From assembly GCA_934167165.1 (NCBI GenBank), contig CAKPKG010000023.1:1-22190 (forward strand): a stretch of 22,190 nucleotides of DNA, in the 5' to 3' direction. Position 1 is the stretch's first letter. The number at the start of each line of letters is the position of its first letter. The notes beneath the pieces are model-generated. The model searched no databases, was not told the origin of the DNA, and saw only the letters and a program-made list of their open reading frames with translations. Source of the DNA: an uncultured Clostridia bacterium. GTDB taxonomy: Bacteria > Bacillota > Clostridia > TANB77 > CAG-508. This document shows, piece by piece, positions 6,596-17,386 of this stretch. A program made the translations under genes and the position numbers.

Positions 6596-9500
6596 TTATA
6601 AAATTATTTCTATTTCATTTATTGTTTTATCGTCCTCTAATTTTACTTGTTTTTCCTCTATTTTGTTTCCATTTAAATAAAATTCCCTTACTCCGTGAAT
6701 TTCTTGCATCTGGATTTTTTATTTTTATATTATATATACTTGTTTTATATCTATATTTTATGCTGTATTCTTCCCATTTTTCTGGTATGCTTGGTTCTAT
6801 TTTTAATATTCCATTTTCTACTTTTAGTCCTAATATATTTTCTATTCCTGCATTTAAAAACCAACTACTTGAACCTGTGTACCAAGTCCAACCGCCTCTT
6901 CCCGCAAGGTTATTTGCTCCATATATATCTGCTGGTATAACATATGGTTCTTGTTTATATTTTATTGTTGCTTCTTTTGTTCTTGTATGTTCTATTGGAT
7001 TAATCATTCTATAGTATTCCAAAGCCTTATCTCCAAATCCAAGTTTTGCAAAAGCAATTATTGCCCACATTGCTGCATGTGTATATTGTCCTCCGTTTTC
7101 TCTTACTCCTGGTAAATATGCTTTTATATAACCTGGCTCTAACTTTGTTTTATTAAATGGTGGGTCCAATAATTTTATTATTCCATTCTCTGTATCTATT
7201 AAATGATTTTCTAAACTTTCCATTGATATATATTTTTTGTCATTGTCAGCTGCATTTGATATTACTCCCCAACTTTGTGATATGCTATCTATTCTACATT
7301 CTTCATTTTCTATGCTTCCGCAAAGGTTCTCCGGTTATCCATATATGCTCTTCTGAACCACCTTCCATCCCAACCTGCTGTGTTTAATGCTTTTTTTAGA
7401 TTTTCTTTTTTTATCTTATATTCGTTTACTCTTGATATATCTCCTCTTTTTTCACATATAGGAATAAATTTTTCAAGTATATTGTATATAAAAAACCCTA
7501 ACCAAATGCTTTCACCTTTTTGTTTGTTTCCTACTGTATTTAAGCCGTCATTCCAGTCTCCTGAGCCTATTTTAGGCAATCCATGTTCTCCAAAGTTTAG
7601 ACTTCTATCTATTGCTCTTATGCAATGTGTATATACGTTTTCTTTTTGTTTTGATTCTAAATACACATCATATCTTTCGTCAACACCATCTGGTAAAAGT
7701 TCTCCCATAACATAAGGTTGTTCTTCTTCTAAAATAGTATAGTCTCCTGTAAAATTTATATATTCATATACCAAGTAACAAAGCCATAATAAATCATCCG
7801 AAAATCTGGTTCTTATTCCTCTATTAATGTCATCATGCCACCAGTGTTCTACGTCTCCTTCTATAAATTGATGTCTACATGCAATTAATATTTGTTCTTT
7901 CATAAAGTTTATATCTGTATATTTTAATCCTATTGTGTCTTGCAATTGATCTCTAAATCCTATTGCTCCACCTGATTGTTGGTAACCTGTTCTTGACCAC
8001 AGCCTAGATACTATTGTTTGATATGTTGCCCAACCATTAAGCATTATATTTATTGATTCTATTGGTGTTTTTACTTGTACTCTGCTTACTAATTCATACC
8101 AAAAAGCTTTTTCTTTGTTTAGTTCTTGAGTACAATTTGTTATTTTAGAATATTTATATGCAGTATTTTTTGCATTTAGTTTACTCTCTTCTTCTCCAAA
8201 TACTATACTAATTTCTTTGCTTTCATATCCTTCTAATTCAACTTCTAATTCTATTGCAATACAAGAATTTTGACCTAATCCAGAACTATTGTCTAATGAA
8301 ACCAAATCTAGTGCAATTGGGTTTTTTATACTTTGATTTCCTATAAATGACTTTTTATTCCCTGTATAACTTTTTATATTCTCGCTTGTTGTAATATATG
8401 GAATACATTTTTTAAAACTATCTTTATATAAATTGTTTGCAAAAATTACATTTGCTTCTTTTACTAGTTGTATGTTTCCATTTGTTTTAATTTCATCTTC
8501 TCCAAATACATCTTTAATATAATATAACAATTTTAACTTTTTCTTTTTAGAATTCAAGTTTTTAAGTTTTAAAATATTTATTTTTACTGTATCTTCTTTT
8601 GGAACAAAAATATTTAACTCTTGATATATTCCATTATATATTTTTTTAAAGTTTACAAATCCTAAACCATAAGTTATATACGAATTTGTTTGTATATCAT
8701 TTAAATTGTTTGAAAGTGACCATTTTTTGCCATTTTCTTTATCTTTTAGATATATAATTTCAGAAGGTATATCTAGCACAGGCTCATTATTCCATGCAGA
8801 TAATCTGTTTAATCTACTGTTTTTATGCCATGTAAATCCTCCTATGTTTTGAGTTACCAAAGTACCGAACTTAGGATTTGCAAGTATCATACTCCATGCA
8901 GTTGGAAGTTTATTGTCTTTTCCAATTTTTATTTTGTATTCCAAACCATCTTCACTAAATCCACCATATTCGTTATAGTATTTTAATTCCTCCATATTTT
9001 CTTCTAGTTCTTCTTCTTTTTCTGTTTCTACTATTGGTTCATTTTCTTCTATTCCTATATTTTTAATTGTTTTTAAATACTCTTCTTCCAAGTCTGTTAT
9101 TGCTGTTTCTAGGCTACCTGATTCAGCTTTTAAAAATACTGATGCTTTAAATTTTAGTAAATCAATATCTTCTAAATCTATTTCGTTTTTGCATATTGTA
9201 AATATTCCGCCAAAAATATTTTTTAAATATGCCAATTGCTTGTTTATTATTGCATCTTCTATTTCATATTTTAAATATGAATCATAAGAATTTGGTTCTT
9301 CATTTATTATTACTAAATCTATTTTTATATCTTTGTTTCTAAAAAACTCATACGCTTTTAGACATTCTTTCACAACATAAATATCGTTTATATCTTTTAT
9401 TTCTAGTAACAGAATTGGTAAATCTCCTGATATTCCATATTTCCACAGCTTGCTTTGAGAATATATCCTTTTAGGTAGTTTTTCTAAAACCAATTTTCTT

Positions 9501-12500
9501 AATGGATTATGGAATAATAAATAAGAAAGTAATTTTTGATAAGTTTCTACTTCTTTTCCTTTTAGTCCTAAATATATATTTTCTGCTTCTACTTTTGCTC
9601 GTGACACTTCAAAGGCCTTTGTTATTATTTTTTCATTTTTATACTTTTCTAATGCTGATATTGCCTCTTCTTTATTATTTGAAATACTTAAAATTAAGTC
9701 AATTATTATTGTTTCAGATGGTTTTATTTTAATAGTTTTTTTAGTCGCTAAACATGGTTCTGTAACTAACCCCATTGTTTTAGAATATGGTTTTGAATCT
9801 TCTACTAACTCTGGAATAAGTGTGTTTCTCTTACCTAAAAATTTTTCTTGGCTTATTTCATATTCAAAATCTCCAACTGTTTCATGTTCTGTATATAAAT
9901 TCACTGCTAAATATATATCTTTATCTTTTACTCCTCTTTTCTTTCTTTTTACTAAAATATTATCTTTTTCTAGGTTTTCAAATGTTATAAATAAATTATT
10001 AAATGCCTGATGAGCATAATCTTGTTCCGGCTTTGATAAAACAGGTTCAAAATAGTTAGTTATCTCTAGCGTTTCTTCCATATTTCCGTTGTTTTTTAAT
10101 TCAAGCCTTCTTATTTCTACCGGATCATTTGCACAAGCAATTATTTTTGTTTTTGTTTCTATGTTTCCATCTGTTCTCGTAAAATTTGTTTCAGATGGTG
10201 TAAAAGAAACTTTGAGCTTATCTTGCCTTTTATCTATTGGAATGTTTGTCCATATTCGTTTATTTGATACATTTTTTATATAAAAAATTATTCCTTGCTT
10301 TTTATCTGCTGTTTCTTTAAATCTGTTTATTAGAATTCCTTTATATTTACTAAATCCTTCTCCATTTGATTTTGTGCATATTGTATAATTCCCATTTGAT
10401 ATTGTATTTACTTCATTCAATTCATAATTTATTTTTGTATACGTTTGTTCTGTATAGTTTTCGTAATCTTTTGGTTTTAGTTTTTCTACTTTTTCTTTTT
10501 TCTCTTTTGTAATTATTGCTTTTTCTGGCATTCTTTCTTGCAATAATATTTTAATTCCTTCAATTTCTGGATTTTTCATAAACCTTTTTACTAGTATATT
10601 TTTATTTATTAAATTATTAATTGATAAAAGACTTAATCCCTGATGATGTGCCATATATGTTTTTACTGTTTCATATTTCTTGCCATATTTTAATCTTGAA
10701 AGTGTATAATCTATTGATTCATAAAAGCCATATTTGCTATTCATTCCTTCATTTTCTAATAGTTTTAAATTTTCTATTCCCTGTTTTGGTACATAGTTTA
10801 AACTTAAAAATACAGAATATGGTGATACTACCATATCGTCTTCAAGTCCTCTTTTTAAACCTAGCCATGGTATTCCAAATGCTTTGTATTGATAATTATT
10901 ATTTAAATCTCTTAAATTAAAAGCCGCTTCCGAAATGCCAAATGGTATTCCTAATTTTTTTGCATATTCCATTTGACTCATTATTAAAAATCTACATGCT
11001 TCGTCTAGTAAACTCCCCTCATATTGTTCTATATTTATATTTGGCATTAAATATTCAAATGCTGTTCCAGACCATGATACAAGCCCTTTATATTTTTTTA
11101 AGCTTGTTAATGTTCTACTTAAGCTGTTCCAATGTTTTGATGGTATATCTTTTTTAGCTATTGCAACTAAACTAGCTTGTCTTGCTTCTGAAGCTAGCAA
11201 ATCATAATACGAATTTGTAAGTTTATTTTCTTCTATATTAAATCCTATTGAAAACAATCGTTTTTTAGGGCTATATAACACAGAAAAATCTGTACTCTGT
11301 ATAATGTTATCTATAATTTGTATCATTTGATTAATCTTTTCTATATATCCATATGTGTTAGGAGCACTTAATTTTAGATTTCTTTCGGCATTTATTAAAA
11401 ATTGTTTTACAGTATACAAATACCCAATAAAATTGCCATTATCTACTGTTGAAACATATCTTGGATTTAATGGTTCCAAAGTTTCTGTATTATACCAATT
11501 ATATAAATGTCCATTCCATTTTTGCAATTTTTGTATTGTTTCTAATGTTTTACTTATTCTTTCTATAGCATCTTCTAACTCTATATATTTCAAGTCATAA
11601 GCAGATACAATTGCAAGCATACCGAAGTCCTATATTGGTTGGAGATGTTCTTTTTGCTATTACTTCTTTTCTGTCTTCCTGGTAATTATCTGGAGGCAAA
11701 AAATTATTTTCTTCATTCATTGTATCATCAAAGAAATTCCAAATTTTTTTACCTGTTTCTAAAAGATAATCTTTATCTTGCTTTGATATTTTCTCTACTG
11801 CTTCTATCTTATTTGAATCTTTGCTTAAATAATATGCTTCAATAGGTCCAAAAAGCCATATAATACCAAATATTGCTTCAAATACTTGCTTTGTAAATAT
11901 ACCAGTTAACAAAATTAAAATTCCAAATAAAGCATTTGCCCACATAAATTTATAATATGATATAATGTCTATTTTGGCTTGTTTTTCTGCCTCTTCTGCT
12001 GTTAGCCATTCTAATAAATGTTCTTTGCTAACTTTTGTTCTATATATTGTTTTTATTATTGAATTTAATGTTATTATAGCTTTATTAGGTAGAAAACTTA
12101 TTTCTAATATTCCTCTTAATACACTCGCCTTTAAAGCTCCTATAACTGGTATTATATTTTTATGTGCAGAAATATAGTTAGAATCTACATTCTTTTTAAA
12201 AATCATATAATTTAATATATCAATTACACTTGAAAAAGTTATTCCTAATAAAGAAATTGTAACTATTGGCCATATCTTTACACTTGTGGTCATTTTTAAA
12301 ATTACAGAAAAAATTAGTCCGATAAATGCAGTAACTGGCATTATACTTCTCTTTAAATTATCTAATATTTTAAATCTAGATAATTTATTTAATGGGTTTA
12401 ATTTTCTGCTTCCATTCTTTATTGTAATCTGTTTATTAAGCCACATTTTTATCTGCCAGTCTCCACGTATCCATCTGCTTAATCTGGTAATATAACTTAT

Positions 12501-14769
12501 ATATTTGCTGGGATAATCATCTAGTAATACGATATCTGTTGCAAGTCCACATCTTAAATAATTTCCTTCTAGTAAATCATGGCTTAATACTGTATTTTCT
12601 GGTATTTCTTCACATAGTACTTTATGAAAAATTTCTACGTCATATATCCCTTTACCTGTAAAAATCCCTTCATCAAAATTATCGTAATAGATATCTGATA
12701 CAGCATTTGTATATGAATCTGTTCCTCCGAAGTCCTGCATAAATTTTAGTGAATAGATTTTTTCTACTTGCTTCTAAATCAATTCCAATTCGCGGTTGAA
12801 TTATTGCATGTCCTTGTTCTACAATATTTTTTTCTTTTGCTAAAACAGGACTGTTCAAAATATGTGCCATTGCACCTATTAGTTCTTGTGCAGAATCTAA
12901 AACAAGATTAGTGTCAGAATCTAGTGTTATTACATATTTAATTTTATTGCGAATGTCTTTCTCCTCATTTGCTATTGTGTTTACTCTAAAAGAATTTACC
13001 CCATTTACTATAAAATCGTTAAACTGGCATAATAAGCCTCTTTTTCTTTCCCAACCTAAAAAACTCTTTTCTCCTGCATTCCAAACTCTGTTTCTATACA
13101 AAAAATAGAATTTATCATTTTCTTCTACTAGAGTTTTATATTTTTTATTTAACCTTTCTGCTTCTTCTAATCCTGTTTTTATTATTTCTTCGTCAAAGCT
13201 CTCTTTTTCGTTCTTGCTAGATGTACAATCTCCTAGCAAAGCAAAATATATATTTTCACTTTTGTTTGCTAAATAATATACTTCTAATTTTTCAAATAGT
13301 TCTTTTACCTTATCTTTTGAATTTATAATTGTTGGTATTACAATAAATGTAGAATATTGCTCTGGAATGCCTTTACTAAAATCTAATTTTGGCATTAATT
13401 TAGGTTTTACCTTTTTACTTAAAATATAGTTTAGCACTTGCATAAACATTTGAGAAATAAGTACATATAATATAATTCCAGAGGCTATTGAAATTACTAT
13501 ATTTTTGCTTATATAGTTAAAGCTTATAACAAATAGTATTGTAAGTAATATAGAGACTAGATTTATACTAAAAATATACCTTTTTGCTTTTTGTTCTTTT
13601 GATATAATTTTTGTATTTTTAATACCTAATTCTTTTAGTAATTCTGCTTTTCCATCTTCTATTAAATAATAGCCTATATGTGTCTTTTTTCTATTTTTCC
13701 CTTGATATGTTCTTGCCATTTCTAATATTTTATTTGCAATATATATTTCAGATATCTTAGTTTTTTCTGATATTTGTTTTATTTTATTTCTATAATCTTC
13801 TTTTGTTTTATAATCCATTTTGCTATATACATTTGCAGGATCTTTTTTTAATATTTCTTCTACCCCATTTATATTTTCAAATAAATCTAAAAAATTTACT
13901 CTTAATATTTCTTTTATACTAATAATACTATTTCCCATAGAAACCTTAGATGCTGCAATATCATAGTGTTCTTTTGTTATAACTTCAGAAATTGTCATTC
14001 CCATTTTATTTACTTGTTCTTCTAATATTTCTAAATATGGTAATCCTTTTTTCCCTGTGCTCTTTAGCTTATATGACATATATTCAATAAAAGGATATTT
14101 CATTTCTTTATATGAAACATTCTCTTTATATTCATCTTTAATTGGTTTAAAAACTTGAGTATTTGCCTCTTTTTTCTCAACTAATCTTTCTATAATGCTT
14201 TCTACTTTATATTTTTGTATTTGTGAAGAATATATCTTTTCGCATATATTTCTTATATTTTCTATAATAGCTATCTCTAAAAAAATCCAAAGATTCCATA
14301 TTTCCTCCATAGCAAGAGTTTTTCTTCTTTGATACGCAGATATTGCCATACTTAAGATTTCATCATTTATTTTATTATCTGTGTATGCAACTATTTCTGA
14401 TGCTACTACATATATTCTGCTAAATCCTTTGTACATGCCTGTTGTTATTCCTGGTAGTTTTTTATATTTTGTAATTGTCATTTCTTTACATACAGTTTTA
14501 AATGTTTCTTCTATTATATAAAAGTTATCTAATAGCCATTCTCCTGCTGGATATAGGTTTATTCCCATTTTTATGTGTTTATTTAATAAATCATAAGTTT
14601 TTTCTATAAACCTATAATTATCTTTTAATCTTGGAATTGGGTATGTTGCAATATTAGATGTTAATTCCACATCATGACTTGTTGCAATCTTTTCCATATA
14701 TTGCTCTAATTGATAGTTATCTAACACTGCCCCTTTTATATTTAAATATTTATAATTAGTTTTTTTCAA
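6596..14769 (-). CDS. Cyclic beta-glucan synthase-like protein (GT84 + glycoamylase-like + GH94), read through five +1 frameshifts
   Basis: In plain reading frames this gene is split into pieces. Joined by a +1 shift at each of its five in-frame CGG codons (12729, 11624, 7333, 7320 and 6695) it is one uninterrupted 2722-residue protein: 8174 nt minus 5 is 2723 codons, ending TAA at 6596-6598. This is the usual size of NdvB/ChvB-type synthases. Domains in order: membrane segments around 400-445; a glycosyltransferase core with LDSD (616-619), LSHDLLEG (728-735) and RWIRGDWQ (765-772); a glycoamylase-like part with NGHLYNWY (1085-1092), STVDNGN and MAHHQG (1372-1377); and a GH94 phosphorylase part with GFRDQLQD, GSGDWNDG (about 2401-2408), CRIDSISQSWG and WTWYTGSSSW. 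The family makes and sizes beta-1,2-glucans at the membrane. The start is TTG with a GAGGTGG Shine-Dalgarno. The product in this organism is inferred. Confidence 0.88.
6693..6695 (-). other. In-frame CGG, +1 frameshift site 5 of the glucan synthase (Gly2691)
   Basis: Codons run AGA AAT TCA C GGA GTA AGG. Read straight, the protein ends after a Lys/Arg-rich tail with no family look. Skipping C gives NSGVREFYLNGNKIEEKQVK and a stop at 6596, which matches the GVxxxYLNG end of GH94-type synthases. Confidence 0.85.
7318..7320 (-). other. In-frame CGG, +1 frameshift site 4 of the glucan synthase (Gly2483)
   Basis: This CGG comes four codons after site 3 and is in the frame entered there: CCT TTG C GGA AGC ATA GAA. 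The result GEPLGSIENEECRIDSISQS is a conserved GH94 stretch. Without the second shift the reading runs on in the wrong frame. Confidence 0.9.
7331..7333 (-). other. In-frame CGG, +1 frameshift site 3 of the glucan synthase (Gly2479)
   Basis: Codons run TAT ATG GAT AAC C GGA GAA CCT. Straight reading hits TAG about seven codons later. Skipping C gives RAYMDNGEPL, as in GH94 proteins. Confidence 0.9.
11622..11624 (-). other. In-frame CGG, +1 frameshift site 2 of the glucan synthase (Gly1049)
   Basis: Codons run AAT ATA GGA CTT C GGT ATG CTT GCA. Skipping C gives TSPTNIGLGMLAIVSAYDL, the conserved junction between the synthase and glycoamylase-like parts. It is the only site with GGT instead of GGA. 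Confidence 0.9.
12727..12729 (-). other. In-frame CGG, +1 frameshift site 1 of the glucan synthase (Gly681)
   Basis: Codons run TAT GCA GGA CTT C GGA GGA ACA GAT. Skipping C gives KIYAGLGGTDSYTNAVSDIY, the family's conserved stretch before the GKGIYDV motif. Straight reading gives unrelated residues and a stop. Confidence 0.9.
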
Positions 14770-14886
14770 AATTCTTCCACCTCAATATGTAATTTATACA
14801 TATTTTTGCCAGGTATAGGAATTTTTATTCAATTTTTAAAGTTTGATTTTAATATTGAAAAATATGGAAATAATTGTTAATTGATG

Positions 14887-14915
14887 TTGACTTTTTGAAA
14901 AACAATATGTATAAT
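14887..14915 (+). promoter_or_regulatory. Toxin mRNA promoter
   Basis: A -35 TTGACT (14887-14892), a 17-bp spacer and a perfect -10 TATAAT (14910-14915). The transcript should start near A14923. Confidence 0.85.
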
Positions 14916-14984
14916 TCGAATTAGAAGATAAACGAAGCAGATGGTGACGTGTCATTATCCTATATGCTAGGAGGTGATGCGTAT

Positions 14985-15137
14985 ATGTTATTAGAACAAG
15001 TATATTTGTTTTATATATACATATTGATTTTTGAACTTGTCATAGTAACTTTTGTTGCAACATTCTTATTTGTAACATTATTTGTTACAATGAGAAAACT
15101 AGACAAACAAAAAAATACATCTCTGCTTGGCCGTTAG
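14985..15137 (+). CDS. Small single-TM hydrophobic peptide, predicted type I toxin, 50 aa
   Basis: The peptide begins MLLEQVYLFYIYILIFELVI. It is hydrophobic over about residues 5-35 and ends in a basic tail (MRKLDKQKNTSLLGR), the layout of type I membrane toxins such as Fst, TxpA and BsrG. I do not recognise a precise family. An AGGAGGTG Shine-Dalgarno (14969-14976) lies about 10 nt upstream and is partly held in a small hairpin, TCCTA (14958-14962) with TAGGA (14968-14972), which may dampen translation. The last codons and the stop lie inside the terminator hairpin. A GTG start at 14949 is possible in frame but would put the Shine-Dalgarno inside the gene. The toxin role is inferred from the layout of the locus. 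Confidence 0.75.
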   Translation: MLLEQVYLFYIYILIFELVIVTFVATFLFVTLFVTMRKLDKQKNTSLLGR

Positions 15138-15199
15138 AGATGTATTAAAGTTTTTTAATATTTTAGCGACACGCCACTTTCTGTGGTCGTTTATCTTCT
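15108..15199 (-). ncRNA. Predicted antisense antitoxin RNA, about 92 nt
   Basis: A strong minus-strand promoter (15206-15234) should start an RNA near 15199, which ends at the shared hairpin 15114-15146 followed on this strand by a T-run (A-run 15109-15115). No ORF of note is present. Its last 50 nt or so are fully complementary to the 3' end of the toxin mRNA, including the toxin stop codon. This is the arrangement of par RNA II and RatA-type antitoxins. Confidence 0.75.
15109..15156. terminator. Bidirectional terminator shared by toxin mRNA and antitoxin RNA
   Basis: An 11-bp perfect stem, AATACATCTCT (15114-15124) with AGAGATGTATT (15136-15146), has T6 on the plus strand (15151-15156) and a T-run on the minus strand (15109-15115). 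It could also stop transcripts coming from topA. Confidence 0.9.
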
Positions 15200-15205
15200 A
15201 TAATT

Positions 15206-15234
15206 ATTATATAAAAATCCTTCTAAAAAGTCAA
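15206..15234 (-). promoter_or_regulatory. Antitoxin RNA promoter
   Basis: On the minus strand there is a -35 TTGACT (15229-15234), a 17-bp spacer and a perfect -10 TATAAT (15206-15211). The -35, the spacing and the first transcribed bases copy those of the toxin promoter. It starts just after the topA stop. Confidence 0.85.
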
Positions 15235-15242
15235 TATCTTTA

Positions 15243-17223
15243 TTATTGTTCTTTTGTTGGTTTTGTCCAAGATATATAGTCGCATCCGTTGTTTGGGTTG
15301 TTCTCACATATATAATAATTTCTTCTTTTTTTAGTTTTTCTTATTTGTACTTTGCCTCCACATTTTGGACATGTTTCGTCTATTGTTTCTATATATGGTT
15401 TTGCATTTTGGCATTCTGGATATCCTGGACAAGCCAAGAATTTTCCATATTTTCCATATTTAATTACCATCATTCTACCACATTTATCACATGGTACATC
15501 TGATACTTCATATTCTAATTTTACATGTTCTAATTCTTTGTCTACTTTTTCTACTACTTTTTCAAATGGTCCATAGAAGTCTTTAATTACCTTTTTCCAC
15601 TTTTCTTCTCCTTCTGCTATTTTATCAAATTCTTCTTCCATTTGTGCAGTAAATTCAACATTTATTACATCTCCAAAATTTTCTATTAATAGCTTATTTA
15701 CTATTCTTCCAAGTTCTGTTGGATGTAACTGTTTCTGGATTTTTTCTATATATCTTCTTGCAAGAATTGTTGTTATTGTTGGTGAATATGTACTTGGTCT
15801 TCCTATTCCTTTTTCTTCTAATGCTTTTACCAAACTTGCTTCTGTGTATCTTGGTGGTGGCTCTGTAAAGCTTTGCTTTGTCTCTATCTTCTCTTTTTGT
15901 AGTTCTTGGTTTTCTGTAAGTGGTGGTATTTTAGCAAACTCTTCTTTTTGTTCATTATCTTCTGTTTCTACGTAAAGAGTCATAAATCCTTTAAATCTTA
16001 TTGTTTGTCCATTTGCTCTAAAATTGTACTCATTTGCGTTTATTTTTACAAGCATAGTATCAAATATAGCTGCTGCCATTTGGCTTGCTATAAACCTATT
16101 ATATATCAATTTGTATAACTTATATTGGTCATTTGTTAGGCTTTCTTTTATTTTATCTGGTGTTAAGTCCACATATGTTGGTCTTATTGCTTCATGGGCA
16201 TCTTGTGCATCTTTATTTGTTTTATAATATCTATTTTCATAGTATTCTTCTCCATATGTGTTTTCAATATGTACTTTGGCTGCTGCTCTTGCTTCTTCTG
16301 ATATTCTTGTAGAGTCAGTTCTCATATATGTAATTAAACCAACTGTTCCTTTTTCTGGTATTTTTACACCTTCATACAATCCGTTGAGCTACTTGCATTG
16401 TTTTTCTTAATGCAAAATTTAATTTTCTTGAAGCTTCTTGTTGCATTGTACTTGTTGTAAATGGTGGTGCTGGAGTTCTTTTCTTTTCTCCTTTTTTTAT
16501 TTCACTAACTACATATTTTGCTTTTTCTAATTCATCTAATATTTTATCTACTTCTTCTTTTAAGTGTATATCTAATTTTTTATCATTCTTTCCATAGAAT
16601 TTAGCTTCAAAGCTTTTTTTAGGTTTTTTTGTAGCTAATGTAGCATATATATTCCAATATTCTTCTGGAATAAATTTTTCTATTTCTTCTTCTCTATCTA
16701 CAACTAATTTTACTGCTACAGATTGCACTCTACCTGCAGATAGGCCTTTTTGGACTTTTTTCCATAATACAGGGCTTATTTTATATCCAACTATTCTATC
16801 TAATACTCTTCTTGCTTGTTGTGCATCTGTTAAATCCATATCTATTTTCCTTGGATTTTGTATTGCTTTTTTTACAGCATCTTTTGTAATTTCATTAAAT
16901 GTTACCCTACACATTTTGCTTTCATCTATTCCTAAAATATTAGCTAAATGCCATGCAATTGCTTCTCCTTCACGGTCAGGGTCAGTTGCAAGATATACTT
17001 TTTTCGCATCTTTTGCTTCTTTTTTTAAGGATTTTATTAAATCTCCTTTTCCTCTTATGTTTATATATTGAGGTTCAAATGTTTTTGTATCAATTCCCAA
17101 CTTTGATTTAGGTAGGTCTCTTATATGGCCCATAGAAGCTACTACTTTTGTGCTTCCACCTAAAAATTTTTTTATTGTATTTGCCTTTGCTGGAGATTCG
17201 ACTATTACTAATTTGTCTGCCAT
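15243..17223 (-). CDS. topA: DNA topoisomerase I, read through one +1 frameshift
   Basis: The two plain reading frames, 17223-16372 and 16379-15243, join at CGG (16381-16383) into one protein of 659 residues, normal for Gram-positive TopA. The first part has the TOPRIM domain: MADKLVIVESPAKANTI with E9, then D81 and D83 in ATDPDREGEAIAWHL. The second part has the catalytic Tyr299 in GLITYMRTDSTR and two C4 zinc ribbons near the C-terminus (CDKCG...C...C and CPKCGG...C...C). TopA relaxes negative supercoils by transient cleavage of one strand. Neither piece alone can be active, because the shift separates the metal site from the catalytic Tyr by only 18 codons. The ATG is canonical, but its Shine-Dalgarno lies 31 nt away across a hairpin. 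Confidence 0.93.
16381..16383 (-). other. In-frame CGG, +1 frameshift site of topA (residue 281)
   Basis: Codons run CAA GTA GCT CAA C GGA TTG TAT GAA GGT. Straight reading ends at TGA two codons after CGG. Skipping C gives TMQVAQGLYEGVKIP, the conserved TopA stretch before the catalytic Tyr. Confidence 0.92.
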
Positions 17224-17232
17224 TTTATTTAC

Positions 17233-17264
17233 GCAGAAATTTTAGATTTCTGCTACCTCCTTTT
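17233..17264 (-). promoter_or_regulatory. topA Shine-Dalgarno separated from ATG by a hairpin
   Basis: On the minus strand AAAAGGAGGTA (17254-17264) is followed by a perfect hairpin, GCAGAAAT, 5-nt loop, ATTTCTGC (17233-17253), and then 9 nt and the ATG at 17223. The linear spacing is about 31 nt. Folding out the 21-nt hairpin leaves about 10 nt, a workable distance. No in-frame start lies nearer the Shine-Dalgarno. Confidence 0.75.
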
Positions 17265-17302
17265 TATTGTTGTGAACTAGCTATTGGCTTGTTCTTTGTT
17301 GC

Positions 17303-17331
17303 ATTATATACTAAATACTTTTATGTGTAAA
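17303..17331 (-). promoter_or_regulatory. topA promoter
   Basis: On the minus strand there is a -35 TTTACA (17326-17331), a 17-bp spacer and a -10 TATAAT (17303-17308). The leader would be about 75 nt. Confidence 0.8.
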
Positions 17332-17340
17332 TAGAAGTAA

Positions 17341-17371
17341 TAAAAAAAGAAAGGTTTATATATACCTTTCT
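17341..17371 (-). terminator. Terminator of acpP
   Basis: The stem AGAAAGGT (17364-17371 on the minus strand) pairs with ACCTTTCT (17348-17355) around an 8-nt AT loop and is followed by a T-run (17342-17347). It separates acpP from topA. Confidence 0.85.
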
Positions 17372-17386
17372 CTTGAAATTTACAGA

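Larger units (their letters stand above)
14923..15199. repeat. Inverted repeat framing the toxin-antitoxin unit
   Basis: The perfect 13-bp arms AGAAGATAAACGA at 14923-14935 and its complement at 15187-15199 coincide with the predicted 5' ends of the two facing transcripts. A further matching block, GTGACGTGTC against GTGGCGTGTC, lies inside each arm. The two RNAs therefore start with nearly the same sequence, suggesting that one promoter and leader was copied in inverted orientation. Confidence 0.85.

Noticed and set aside
6596..14769. Reading the glucan synthase pieces as separate genes or as a pseudogene
   Set aside because: All breaks are the same C-before-GGN event, the joined frame is open for 2722 codons with family motifs throughout, and the same event occurs in topA and plsX.
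14949..15137. Longer form of the toxin from GTG at 14949
   Set aside because: The strong AGGAGGTG lies inside that form and is correctly spaced only for the ATG at 14985.
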